A DNA stretch of 20,666 bases from Phycisphaerae bacterium (GTDB lineage Bacteria; Planctomycetota; Phycisphaerae; UBA1845), in assembly GCA_021604825.1 (NCBI GenBank), contig BQJS01000077.1, positions 1-20,666 on the forward strand. The letters are read 5' to 3'. A program made the translations under genes and the position numbers. Under the pieces are notes generated by a model that worked only from the letters and a program-made list of their open reading frames with translations, was not told the origin of the DNA and did no database searches. The stretch's first letter is position 1; each line of letters opens with the position of its first letter. Below are positions 14,477 to 20,666 of this stretch, piece by piece.

Positions 14477-16404
14477 CCGCTGGTCGTCGTTGTGTCGGTC
14501 TCGACGGGTTTCAGTTTGCTCTCGAAGAAGTCGGCTAGGCGTTGGTAGAACTCGACTCGGTTTTCTTCTTTGCGGAAACCGTGGCCTTCGTCCTCGAAGA
14601 TCAATAGTTCGGAGTCTTGGTTGCGTTTTTTCAATGCTTCGTGGAGTTGCTCGGCTTCGTAGACTGGGACGCGGGGGTCGTTTCTACCGTGGGCGATGAG
14701 GATTGGTGTTTCGATACGATCGACCAAGCGGATCGGGCTGATCGATTCTAGGAAATCTGGATCGCTGAGTGGGCCATACTCGACTTCGCGCAGTTTGCGG
14801 CGGTAGGCTTTGGTGCGTTCGAGGAAGGTTTTGAAATTGACGATGCCTACCACATCGCACGCCGCGCCGAACAGTTTGGGCGCTTGGGTGATCGTCGCGA
14901 CGACCATGAACCCGCCATAGCTGCCGCCATACGCACCGATCATCCTTGGCTTGCTGTATTGGTTATCAACGAGCCACTGAGCCGCTTGCACGCCGTCGCG
15001 GACGCTGTCCATGCGCTTCTTGTAGTTGTCCATCTCGAGGTAACGCTTGCCGTATCCGCTGCTGCCGCGAACGTTGGGGGCGATCACGCCGAACCCGCGC
15101 GACAAGAAATACTGAAAGCTGCGCACCAACCCGGGTCGAAACTGCGATTCGGGTCCGCCATGGTAGCTGACGATGAACGGAATCGAGCTGCCCTTCTTGT
15201 AACCCTTGGGCGTGTAGAGAAATGCCGGCACTTCCAGACCGTCGAACGACTTGTAGCGAATCAGCTCCGGCAGGCTGAACGACGCGAGGTCGATGCCTTG
15301 AAGTTCGGCTTCGGTCATCGCGACCGGTGCGTCCTTGGGATTCGCACGCGACCATTTGTACATCACGCCCGGGTCGTTCGAGCTTTCAACGCGGTAGAGA
15401 ATGTCGCTGCCACGGAGGCGAACGTTTCCGACGATGCCCTTCTTGCACGGTGGCCCGTCAACCGGCTTGAAATCAGGCAGCGTACGCAGATGCACTGTAC
15501 GGTACCCGTCTTCATTGAGCATGACGGCGGCAAGCGTCCGCTCATGGTTGATCGCCACGCCATCAAGTTCGTGCTGGTCGAATTCGCTCGCCACTTTCGA
15601 CAGCTTGCCCGTCGCCAAATCGAGCATGCGAAGCGTTCGCAAATCACCGTGATAATTGGTCCCCACCAAGAACGATTTTCCGTCGGCGAGGTAACCTTGC
15701 GGGCTGAACGAACACTGCTCGTCGGTGGGCGTTGCTTCGCGGGCGGTTCCTTTGTTGAGGTCAACTTCAAACAATTGCGAATAGGTCGAAGAGTTGTACT
15801 TGCCCACCATCAATCGCGACTGGTCGGGGCTGAAGTCGGCTGGGTAAAAATAACCCTCTTTGTCGAGCACACGCTTCGACTCACGCGCTTCGAGGTCATA
15901 CACGTAAACATAAAAATCGTTCTTCGACTCTTTGTTCGCCCGATACGCAAACGCCTTCGAGTCGGGCCGCCACACGACCGAACCAAACACCGACTCGCGA
16001 TCGACGAGCAGCGGTTCGATTTTCTCGGTCTTGGTATCCATCAGGTAGAGATCGTCCTGCTCGTCACCACCGATCGATGCACCGATCACCATCCACGCGC
16101 CATCGTCGGAAAGCGAGTAACCACTGATGCCATCTTCAAATGTCGTCAGTGCTTTGGCTTTGTCCGCAAGCGATTTTCTGCTGAAGAGTTGATAAACGCC
16201 GTCGGGATCATCAATGAAATAGAACGTGCCATCGGGCGCCAGGTCTCCGGAACCTGGAGCGCTGATCTTGATGAACTGCGACATACTGGCGGTCACGTCG
16301 GCTCCTCGAGAAGTTTCTGAATTCAATACGATTGATCCGACGGCCAACACCATCGGCACCACTTTGATCCACATGCGACGACCGTATGCATTTTCGAGAG
16401 TCAT
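14473..16404 (-). CDS. Exported S9-family serine peptidase (acylaminoacyl/dipeptidyl peptidase type)
   Basis: Prolyl-oligopeptidase family enzyme of 643 residues that would cleave short peptides. An N-terminal export signal (residues 1-35, hydrophobic core MWIKVVPMVLAVGSIVL) precedes a beta-propeller (about 45-370, repeats such as WRPDSKAFAYRA and FSPDQSRLMVGKY) that screens substrates. The C-terminal alpha/beta-hydrolase has YHGGPESQ, the nucleophile elbow GGSYGG (S495), HGRNDPRVP (D576) and EGHGF (H608), a complete triad. ATG 16404 has AGGAAGG with about 8-10 bases spacing, a clear start. Monocistronic, divergent from the TolB-like lipoprotein across 476 bases. Like the M16 enzyme nearby it is exported, so both probably take part in extracytoplasmic peptide degradation. 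Confidence 0.94.
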   Translation of the reverse strand: MTLENAYGRRMWIKVVPMVLAVGSIVLNSETSRGADVTASMSQFIKISAPGSGDLAPDGTFYFIDDPDGVYQLFSRKSLADKAKALTTFEDGISGYSLSDDGAWMVIGASIGGDEQDDLYLMDTKTEKIEPLLVDRESVFGSVVWRPDSKAFAYRANKESKNDFYVYVYDLEARESKRVLDKEGYFYPADFSPDQSRLMVGKYNSSTYSQLFEVDLNKGTAREATPTDEQCSFSPQGYLADGKSFLVGTNYHGDLRTLRMLDLATGKLSKVASEFDQHELDGVAINHERTLAAVMLNEDGYRTVHLRTLPDFKPVDGPPCKKGIVGNVRLRGSDILYRVESSNDPGVMYKWSRANPKDAPVAMTEAELQGIDLASFSLPELIRYKSFDGLEVPAFLYTPKGYKKGSSIPFIVSYHGGPESQFRPGLVRSFQYFLSRGFGVIAPNVRGSSGYGKRYLEMDNYKKRMDSVRDGVQAAQWLVDNQYSKPRMIGAYGGSYGGFMVVATITQAPKLFGAACDVVGIVNFKTFLERTKAYRRKLREVEYGPLSDPDFLESISPIRLVDRIETPILIAHGRNDPRVPVYEAEQLHEALKKRNQDSELLIFEDEGHGFRKEENRVEFYQRLADFFESKLKPVETDTTTTSG

Positions 16405-16880
16405 TTCCGACGCCCCTTCCTGAATCGGTCCGTTGAATTTTGGTTTTGCGTACGTTGTTCCCAGTGTTGCAGAGGTTAGCCGCGATCGGAACCGACGCCA
16501 ATCGCTCCGGGCCCGCGAAGATGTAATCTCTTGTATGCAAGGGCGTTAGGAGCGGACCGATCAAGTCGTACTGTGACACCAAACAGAGCGAAAACCGAAA
16601 CCGCAATTTCTGCCCAATTAAGAGGGGTGCCCTCAGATGACGATAACAAAGGTGGTTATCGGACAGTTTAGCCCTGTTGCGCCGCCGCGAACATCGTGCG
16701 GACAAGGGCATGACTTTGACTGAAATGCGTGTTGGAAGCGGTTTCCGTAACTGTTTGAACGGGGACCGCGCTCCGATGAATCAGTGTACGGCAATGCTTG
16801 GCGCTGATTCCAACGACCGCACGCCGATTTCCCCTCGCGACATGCGGGGCGTATTTGTTCCTCCTTCGAGGTTATGAGAG
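16405..16880. promoter_or_regulatory. Divergent promoter region with two adjacent hairpins
   Basis: 476 bases between divergent genes. Plus-strand inverted repeats lie at 16622-16634 (GAGGG, 3 bases, CCCTC) and 16641-16661 (CGATAAC, 7 bases, GTTATCG, a perfect 7-bp stem), only six bases apart. They could be an operator pair for either gene. I could not assign -35/-10 boxes with any confidence. A 66-codon frame (16677-16877) ends just before the lipoprotein gene but does not look coding. Confidence 0.4.
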
Positions 16881-18107
16881 ATGAAGAGACTGACGCAACC
16901 GACGATCAAACTGCAATCACGACCCGCACGAATGCGCGGTTGGTCACTCTTAACATGTGCGATCGTCATCGCGGGAACCGGCGGGTGTTCGCTACTTCAT
17001 GACAATTCGCAACCGGTCCAAAACGACAACTCGCAGCAAACGCCATTCGTCGCGCCGGACATCGATCGCGAACCGATGCTAGCCTCTTCAACACCGCACG
17101 GGCTCAGCGAATTCAGCGCCACGCCCTTGCAGGAAGACGTTCCATTCGAACCGCGCACCATCCGCTCGCTGCGACAACATTCATTTACCTCCGAAGGTTC
17201 CGACTCGGACGCCAGCATCGACCCAAGCGGATCGACGATGGTCTTCGCGTCGACGCGGCACAACAGCGCGCCGGATATCTACACCAAGTCGGTCGACGGT
17301 ATCGCTGTCACGCAACTGACAGCCGACCCCTCGTGGGACGTTCAGCCCGTCTATAACCCCAAAGGTACGCACGTTGCATTCAGCAGCAATCGCAGCGGCA
17401 ACTGGGACATCTGGGTCATCGATCTCAAGGGGCGAACGCCCATCCAAATCACCGACGAACCGGGCGACGAAGTGCATCCATCCTGGTCGCCCGACGGAAA
17501 ACGACTCGTCTATTCGCGACTGCCCCCGCGCGGTCAATGGGAACTTTGGGTGACGGAAACGAAGTCAGCCGCATCGCGCCGGTTCATTGGGTATGGCCTA
17601 TTCCCGACGTGGTCACCGATGGGCGATACGATCGCGTTTCAACGGGCCCGAAGTCGAGGCAGCCAATGGTTTAGCATCTGGACCGTGCAGCTAGAAGGCG
17701 GTGAACCCGGCTATCCGACCGAGGTGGCAGCCAGCAACGAAGCCGCGTTGATTACCCCAGCATGGAGCCCAGACGGGACGCGCTTGGCGTTCGCGTCGGT
17801 GAGCCCAACCCCGGCTGGCAGCGATCCGGCATCGTTGGCGGCACCGCAATCAGACATCTATGTGGTCAATGTGGATGGCCGTAATAAGCAACAATTGACA
17901 GACGGGTATTCGGCAAATTTTGCGCCCGTGTGGTCAACGGACGGCCGCGTTTACTTCTCGACCACCCGTGGCGGGCCCGAAACGATCTGGTCGGTCAATC
18001 CGGACGATGCTGCGTTTAATTCACCCGACGCCGGATCGACGGCAGACGCGCCGATCGAACAGGATCCGCCGAAGATATCGGACGTGGGCTTGGCCAAAGA
18101 CGTTTAG
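16881..18107 (+). CDS. TolB-like beta-propeller lipoprotein
   Basis: 408 residues. The N-terminus has a basic region, the hydrophobic LLTCAIVIAGTGGC and a probable lipidation cysteine C36 (lipobox TGGC, slightly atypical), so export and anchoring in the envelope are likely. Residues 100-385 hold about six WD40-like PD40 repeats: DASIDPSGSTMVFAS, DVQPVYNPKGTHVAFSSNR, EVHPSWSPDGKRLVYSR, FPTWSPMGDTIAFQR, ITPAWSPDGTRLAFAS and FAPVWSTDGRVYFSTT. This matches the TolB propeller, but the TolB N-terminal domain is missing and no tol/pal genes are adjacent, so the symbol tolB is not applied. ATG 16881 has GAGG about 10 bases upstream. First gene of a plus-strand group with the next lipoprotein, a small protein and xerC/D. 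It probably acts as a protein-binding platform. Confidence 0.85.
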   Translation: MKRLTQPTIKLQSRPARMRGWSLLTCAIVIAGTGGCSLLHDNSQPVQNDNSQQTPFVAPDIDREPMLASSTPHGLSEFSATPLQEDVPFEPRTIRSLRQHSFTSEGSDSDASIDPSGSTMVFASTRHNSAPDIYTKSVDGIAVTQLTADPSWDVQPVYNPKGTHVAFSSNRSGNWDIWVIDLKGRTPIQITDEPGDEVHPSWSPDGKRLVYSRLPPRGQWELWVTETKSAASRRFIGYGLFPTWSPMGDTIAFQRARSRGSQWFSIWTVQLEGGEPGYPTEVAASNEAALITPAWSPDGTRLAFASVSPTPAGSDPASLAAPQSDIYVVNVDGRNKQQLTDGYSANFAPVWSTDGRVYFSTTRGGPETIWSVNPDDAAFNSPDAGSTADAPIEQDPPKISDVGLAKDV

Positions 18108-18125
18108 AAACGACGACCGCGTGAC

Positions 18126-18139
18126 GTCGCCCGGGCGAC
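18126..18139. repeat. Perfect 14-base palindrome
   Basis: GTCGCCCGGGCGAC, 19 bases after the lipoprotein stop and before the next lipoprotein gene. It could be a regulatory site or a compact 3' structure; no T tract follows. Confidence 0.35.
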
Positions 18140-18234
18140 AACTGCACCGGGAAGTTTGAATGCAAGCGATTCTAAAGGCTTGTTGATTCAGCGCTCCCGC
18201 AACTTTGACGATGTTTAAGAGAGATGCAAGACGC

Positions 18235-19008
18235 ATGAACGCAGTTCGATCATGGATGATCAAACCCAAGCGACGTTTCGACGTTCGAAGATACGTCACC
18301 TTGGTAACAACGTGTGTCGTTTCGTGCGCACTGCTCGGTGGTTGTAGCCGGCAAACCGCATCGACGACACAGATTCGCAACCCATGGATGGGATCGATGC
18401 GAATCGCCGTTGCACCGGCATTGAATTTCAGTGGTTCGCGCAACTTCGACGCTGAAATCGTCGCCGACATCATGGCCAGCGAGTTAAGCCATGTTGACGG
18501 TCTCGTGGTGATGCCGGTCAGCCGAGTGCTAAGTGTTCTTGCCCAACAGGGTAGGGATCGCATTCAATCGCCCGAACAGGCGGTTGAGACGATGCAAGCG
18601 CTCGGTGCGGAAGCGATCCTGGTCTTTGCAGTCACGGAGTTTGATCCTTATGAACCGCCAATCGTTGGTATCACAGCGCAAATCTACGGAAGCTCCTACA
18701 ACAATGGCATCGCCCGCGTCGATCCGGTACAAGCATCGCGCTCGCCAACGCCCGTGGGAGTGTACTCCGTGGCAGCCCCCAACGAACCAGTCGCACAATC
18801 GTCACAAGTGTTCAATGCCGCACACGAACCCGTTGTCAGGGCTGTAAAAACGTTTGCTCGCTTGCGGGGTGCGGACGACAGCGCCTTCGGATGGGAAAAA
18901 TACCTGGTAAGTCAGGAACATTATCTAAGGTTCTGCTGTCAGGCCACGATAAAAGAACTAGTGCAAACCGGATACGGACCAGATGTCTTGGCCGCATCCA
19001 GCAATTAA
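18235..19008 (+). CDS. Lipoprotein, possibly CsgG/LpoB-like fold
   Basis: 257 residues from ATG 18235 (AAGAGAG about 11 bases upstream); ATG 18211 and TTG 18205 in the same frame are alternatives. The signal sequence VTLVTTCVVSCALLGGC ends in a good lipobox, LGGC, with C37 as the lipidated residue. The mature part begins with MRIAVAPALNFSGSRNFDAEIVADIMASELSHVDGLVVMPVSRVLSVL, then ALGAEAILVFAVTEFDPYEPPIVGITAQIY. The strand-helix-strand order and the pattern 'VAP..N.S.......VADI...EL' resemble the nucleotide-binding-like fold of CsgG, LpoB and related envelope lipoproteins, but identity is too low to name a family. The tail ends near residue 257 with a small CC pair (FCCQ). It follows the TolB-like lipoprotein, and both are probably envelope components. 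Confidence 0.72.
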   Translation: MNAVRSWMIKPKRRFDVRRYVTLVTTCVVSCALLGGCSRQTASTTQIRNPWMGSMRIAVAPALNFSGSRNFDAEIVADIMASELSHVDGLVVMPVSRVLSVLAQQGRDRIQSPEQAVETMQALGAEAILVFAVTEFDPYEPPIVGITAQIYGSSYNNGIARVDPVQASRSPTPVGVYSVAAPNEPVAQSSQVFNAAHEPVVRAVKTFARLRGADDSAFGWEKYLVSQEHYLRFCCQATIKELVQTGYGPDVLAASSN

Positions 19009-19024
19009 GAAGAGTACACGCAAT

Positions 19025-19240
19025 ATGAAGACGATCAGACAGTTATCATTGGTGAAGGGAACGCAGCGATACATTTTTCGGTATCCTGCGGGACAAGAAG
19101 CCGACGTCATCGATCGCTTCGCCGATTTGGCATCGAATCGCAAGAATGAGTTCGACTGGTTTGATGCGGCTGTATTGAGCTACCAGATGGGACGCCGTCT
19201 CGAGACGGAGCTCGACCAAGAACTTGCCGGATCGTTGTAA
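19025..19240 (+). CDS. Small conserved-looking protein beside xer
   Basis: 71 residues from ATG 19025, with AAGAAGAG about 11 bases upstream. It starts 16 bases after the lipoprotein stop, so the two are probably co-transcribed. The sequence is soluble and charged, with a strand-like N-terminus (TQRYIFRYPAGQEADVIDRFADL) followed by the helix FDWFDAAVLSYQMGRRLETELDQEL. I recall similar FRY-PG-E...FDWFDAAVLS proteins in planctomycetes, but no known function. No cysteine cluster, signal peptide or membrane segment. The natural-looking composition and tight spacing support it as a real gene. Confidence 0.72.
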   Translation: MKTIRQLSLVKGTQRYIFRYPAGQEADVIDRFADLASNRKNEFDWFDAAVLSYQMGRRLETELDQELAGSL

Positions 19241-19294
19241 CGAAAAATTGTTGTTGACCGGCTCAGGCACTGACCCTGCCTGCCAACTGTAGTC

Positions 19295-20332
19295 GTGGAT
19301 TTCGCCGATGCGTATTTGCTCATGAATGATCATTCATTGATTGACGAGTTTCTCAACTATCTGAACTACGAGCGGCACTTCTCTCCGCATACTGCGAAGT
19401 GCTACTCGGCGGATCTCGCACAGTTCTGTCAGTTCCTGACGAGCGAAGCGACGGATCATGCCTCAGCCCGGTTCGATGGTGGAGATCATACCTTCCAAGC
19501 CCAGCAGGCTGGCAGCACCGCTAACGGTCAAGCTACAACAACCGTGCTCGATGCCACCGACTTGCGCAGGAAGCTCCTCGAAATCGGCGTGGACGATGTC
19601 CGTCGATTCCTGGCGCATCTGGCGAAGCAGGATTACTCGAAGTCCACGACCGCAAGGAAGCTAGCCACCCTTCGCAGCTTCTACAAGTTCTGCCTGCGTC
19701 GCAGCTACATTGAATCCAACCCGCTTGTTTCGATCCGTACACCGAAGCAGGAAAAGCGGTTGCCCAAGTTTTTGGAAATCGATCAGATCAACCGTCTGCT
19801 CAACACGCCGGATGAAACGACCATCCTGGGTTCGCGCGACAAAGCCATGTTTGAGGTGTTGTACTCAACGGGCATTCGTGTCAGTGAGTTGGTCGATCTG
19901 AATTTAGTCGACATCGACGAAACCACCCAGTGCATTCGCGTTCGCGGCAAGGGCAAGAAGCAGCGGACCGCCCCTGTCGGGCCGACCGCCCTCGGCGCCA
20001 TCGATCGTTACATGCAACTACGCAATGCCGATCCAAGGTCAGCCGACTTCGACAAAGAAGCCCTCTTCGTCAACAAGCACGGCAAGAGACTAAGCACCAG
20101 AAGCGTACGCCGAAAGCTAGACAAGTACCTGGCCCAAGCCGGCTTGGATACAAGCGTAAGCCCGCACACGCTACGCCACAGCTTCGCAACGCACATGCTC
20201 AACAACGGTGCCGATCTAAGAGGCGTGCAAGAACTTCTGGGCCACCAGTCGATCTCAACCACGCAGGTCTACACGCACCTGACATCGGCCCGCTTGAAAT
20301 CAGCCTACGACGCCGCCCATCCGCGCTCGTAA
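19295..20332 (+). CDS. Tyrosine recombinase XerC/XerD-type
   Basis: Site-specific recombinase, probably resolving chromosome dimers at dif together with a partner. The N-terminal SAM-like core-binding domain (about 14-145) is interrupted at about 52-88 by a Gly/Ala/Thr/Gln-rich insert. The catalytic domain has all six residues: R195 (TGIRVSEL), K219 (RGKGKKQR), H291 and R294 (HTLRHSFATH), H317 (LLGH) and Y326 (TTQVYTH). The length, 345 from GTG 19295 or 336 from ATG 19322, exceeds the usual 300 because of the insert; neither start has a clear Shine-Dalgarno. It follows the 71-residue protein by 54-81 bases and is closed by a terminator at 20362. The complete catalytic set and chromosomal context suggest Xer rather than a phage integrase. 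XerC and XerD cannot be separated here. Confidence 0.92.
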   Translation: MDFADAYLLMNDHSLIDEFLNYLNYERHFSPHTAKCYSADLAQFCQFLTSEATDHASARFDGGDHTFQAQQAGSTANGQATTTVLDATDLRRKLLEIGVDDVRRFLAHLAKQDYSKSTTARKLATLRSFYKFCLRRSYIESNPLVSIRTPKQEKRLPKFLEIDQINRLLNTPDETTILGSRDKAMFEVLYSTGIRVSELVDLNLVDIDETTQCIRVRGKGKKQRTAPVGPTALGAIDRYMQLRNADPRSADFDKEALFVNKHGKRLSTRSVRRKLDKYLAQAGLDTSVSPHTLRHSFATHMLNNGADLRGVQELLGHQSISTTQVYTHLTSARLKSAYDAAHPRS

Positions 20333-20361
20333 GCGAAGCCGAGCAATCCCAAAACACCAAG

Positions 20362-20392
20362 ACGGTCGTCAACTTCGGCGACCGTTTTTTTT
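20362..20392 (+). terminator. Strong intrinsic terminator after xer
   Basis: ACGGTCG (20362-20368) and CGACCGT (20379-20385) make a perfect 7-bp stem with a 10-base loop, followed by eight T (20385-20392), 30 bases after the recombinase stop. Confidence 0.9.
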
Positions 20393-20467
20393 GCGCGCCT
20401 ACTAACTTTGGTCACCACGCGAGTATGTCAAGAACGATTGGTCGTGTTTCGATCGCCAGCTGACACG

Positions 20468-20572
20468 ATGAAAAAGCAACCCAGCAATAGATGGCTGGCA
20501 AATCTACTTCAAGAGAGTGGTAGCTGTGGGGCTGTTGAAAAACCCTTGCATGCACGTTGTTCATTAATTTGA
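20468..20572 (+). pseudogene. Short ORF running into the insertion sequence, possible disrupted gene
   Basis: ATG 20468 opens a frame that reads MKKQPSNRWLANLLQESGSC up to the apparent left end of the insertion sequence near 20528, then about 14 codons of IS sequence to a stop. The first 20 residues look protein-like (amphipathic helix) but there is no Shine-Dalgarno. It may be the start of a gene broken by the insertion, or chance. Confidence 0.2.
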
Positions 20573-20666
20573 ATGGTACCAGCAAGGAGGCGTGGCATGC
20601 TGGGTTCTCAATCGCGTTGGCAGGAAGATCTCTTTGTCGCTGGTCCGTTACGCGACTTGATTCCCG
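20528..20666 (+). mobile_element. Left end of an insertion sequence (IS1182-like or related DDE group), cut by window edge
   Basis: GGGGCTGTTGAAAAACCC at 20528-20545 resembles the terminal inverted repeat of IS elements of the IS1182/IS5 kind, and a transposase reading frame with a perfect Shine-Dalgarno begins about 70 bases inside. The right end and any target duplication are outside the window, so the boundary is an estimate. Confidence 0.6.
20597..20666 (+). CDS. Transposase N-terminus (partial)
   Basis: ATG 20597 follows AAGGAGG with 6 bases spacing, the best ribosome site in the window. The 23 visible codons read MLGSQSRWQEDLFVAGPLRDL then IP. This matches the start of DDE transposases with a DUF772-type N-terminal domain (typical pattern: WQEDLFVA.....D.IPEDH). 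The catalytic core is beyond the window, so activity cannot be judged. Confidence 0.65.
   Translation, partial: MLGSQSRWQEDLFVAGPLRDLIP

Noticed and set aside
14884..16320. 478-codon open frame on the plus strand
   Set aside because: Antisense to the S9 peptidase; His/Arg/Val-rich composition typical of the opposite strand of a GC-biased gene.
16677..16877. 66-codon frame ending 3 bases before the TolB-like gene, possible leader peptide
   Set aside because: Starts with TTG or a poorly placed ATG; composition gives no sign of coding and no regulatory residue run is present.

Overview
The window reads as chromosomal DNA of a planctomycete, perhaps a Phycisphaerae-like lineage. This is an inference from gene content: an ECF sigma factor next to a membrane Ser/Thr kinase with a TPR-type tail, a membrane protein with the CxxCGYxLRGL...CPECG zinc ribbon, a small FDWFDAAVLS protein beside a Xer recombinase, and several secreted or lipid-anchored proteins. 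The DNA is moderately GC-rich. No rRNA, tRNA, CRISPR array or phage module was recognised.

Layout. (1) 1-2753, minus: ECF sigma factor followed by a Ser/Thr kinase that runs off the left edge. (2) 2754-3461: about 700 bases without a convincing gene but rich in hairpins. (3) 3462-7712, minus: an arginine operon, argR-argG-argH, ending in a glutamate 5-kinase gene (proB). It would make arginine from citrulline and aspartate under an arginine-sensing repressor and also supply the first step of proline synthesis. (4) 7713-8389: non-coding, with a strong palindrome. (5) A plus-strand sulfotransferase converges on a minus-strand class I glutamine amidotransferase. (6) 10606-14476, plus: a large secreted M16 zinc peptidase with an excellent terminator, a tiny TM/zinc-ribbon ORF and a zinc-ribbon membrane protein. 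(7) 14473-16404, minus: an exported S9 serine peptidase whose stop codon overlaps that of the converging zinc-ribbon gene. (8) 16881-20332, plus: a TolB-like beta-propeller lipoprotein, a second lipoprotein with a possible CsgG/LpoB-like fold, a 71-residue conserved-looking small protein and a XerC/D recombinase closed by a strong terminator. (9) 20528-20666: the left end of an insertion sequence with the first 23 codons of its transposase.

Most genes are recognisable housekeeping or envelope functions, and no clearly new multi-gene system is evident. The points most worth a second look are proB as the last gene of the arg operon, the roughly 95-base argG/argH overlap with a non-canonical ArgG tail, the back-to-back hairpins at 2839-2919, the operator-like palindrome upstream of argR, the two-lipoprotein/small-protein/xer cluster, and a short ORF apparently cut by the insertion sequence.
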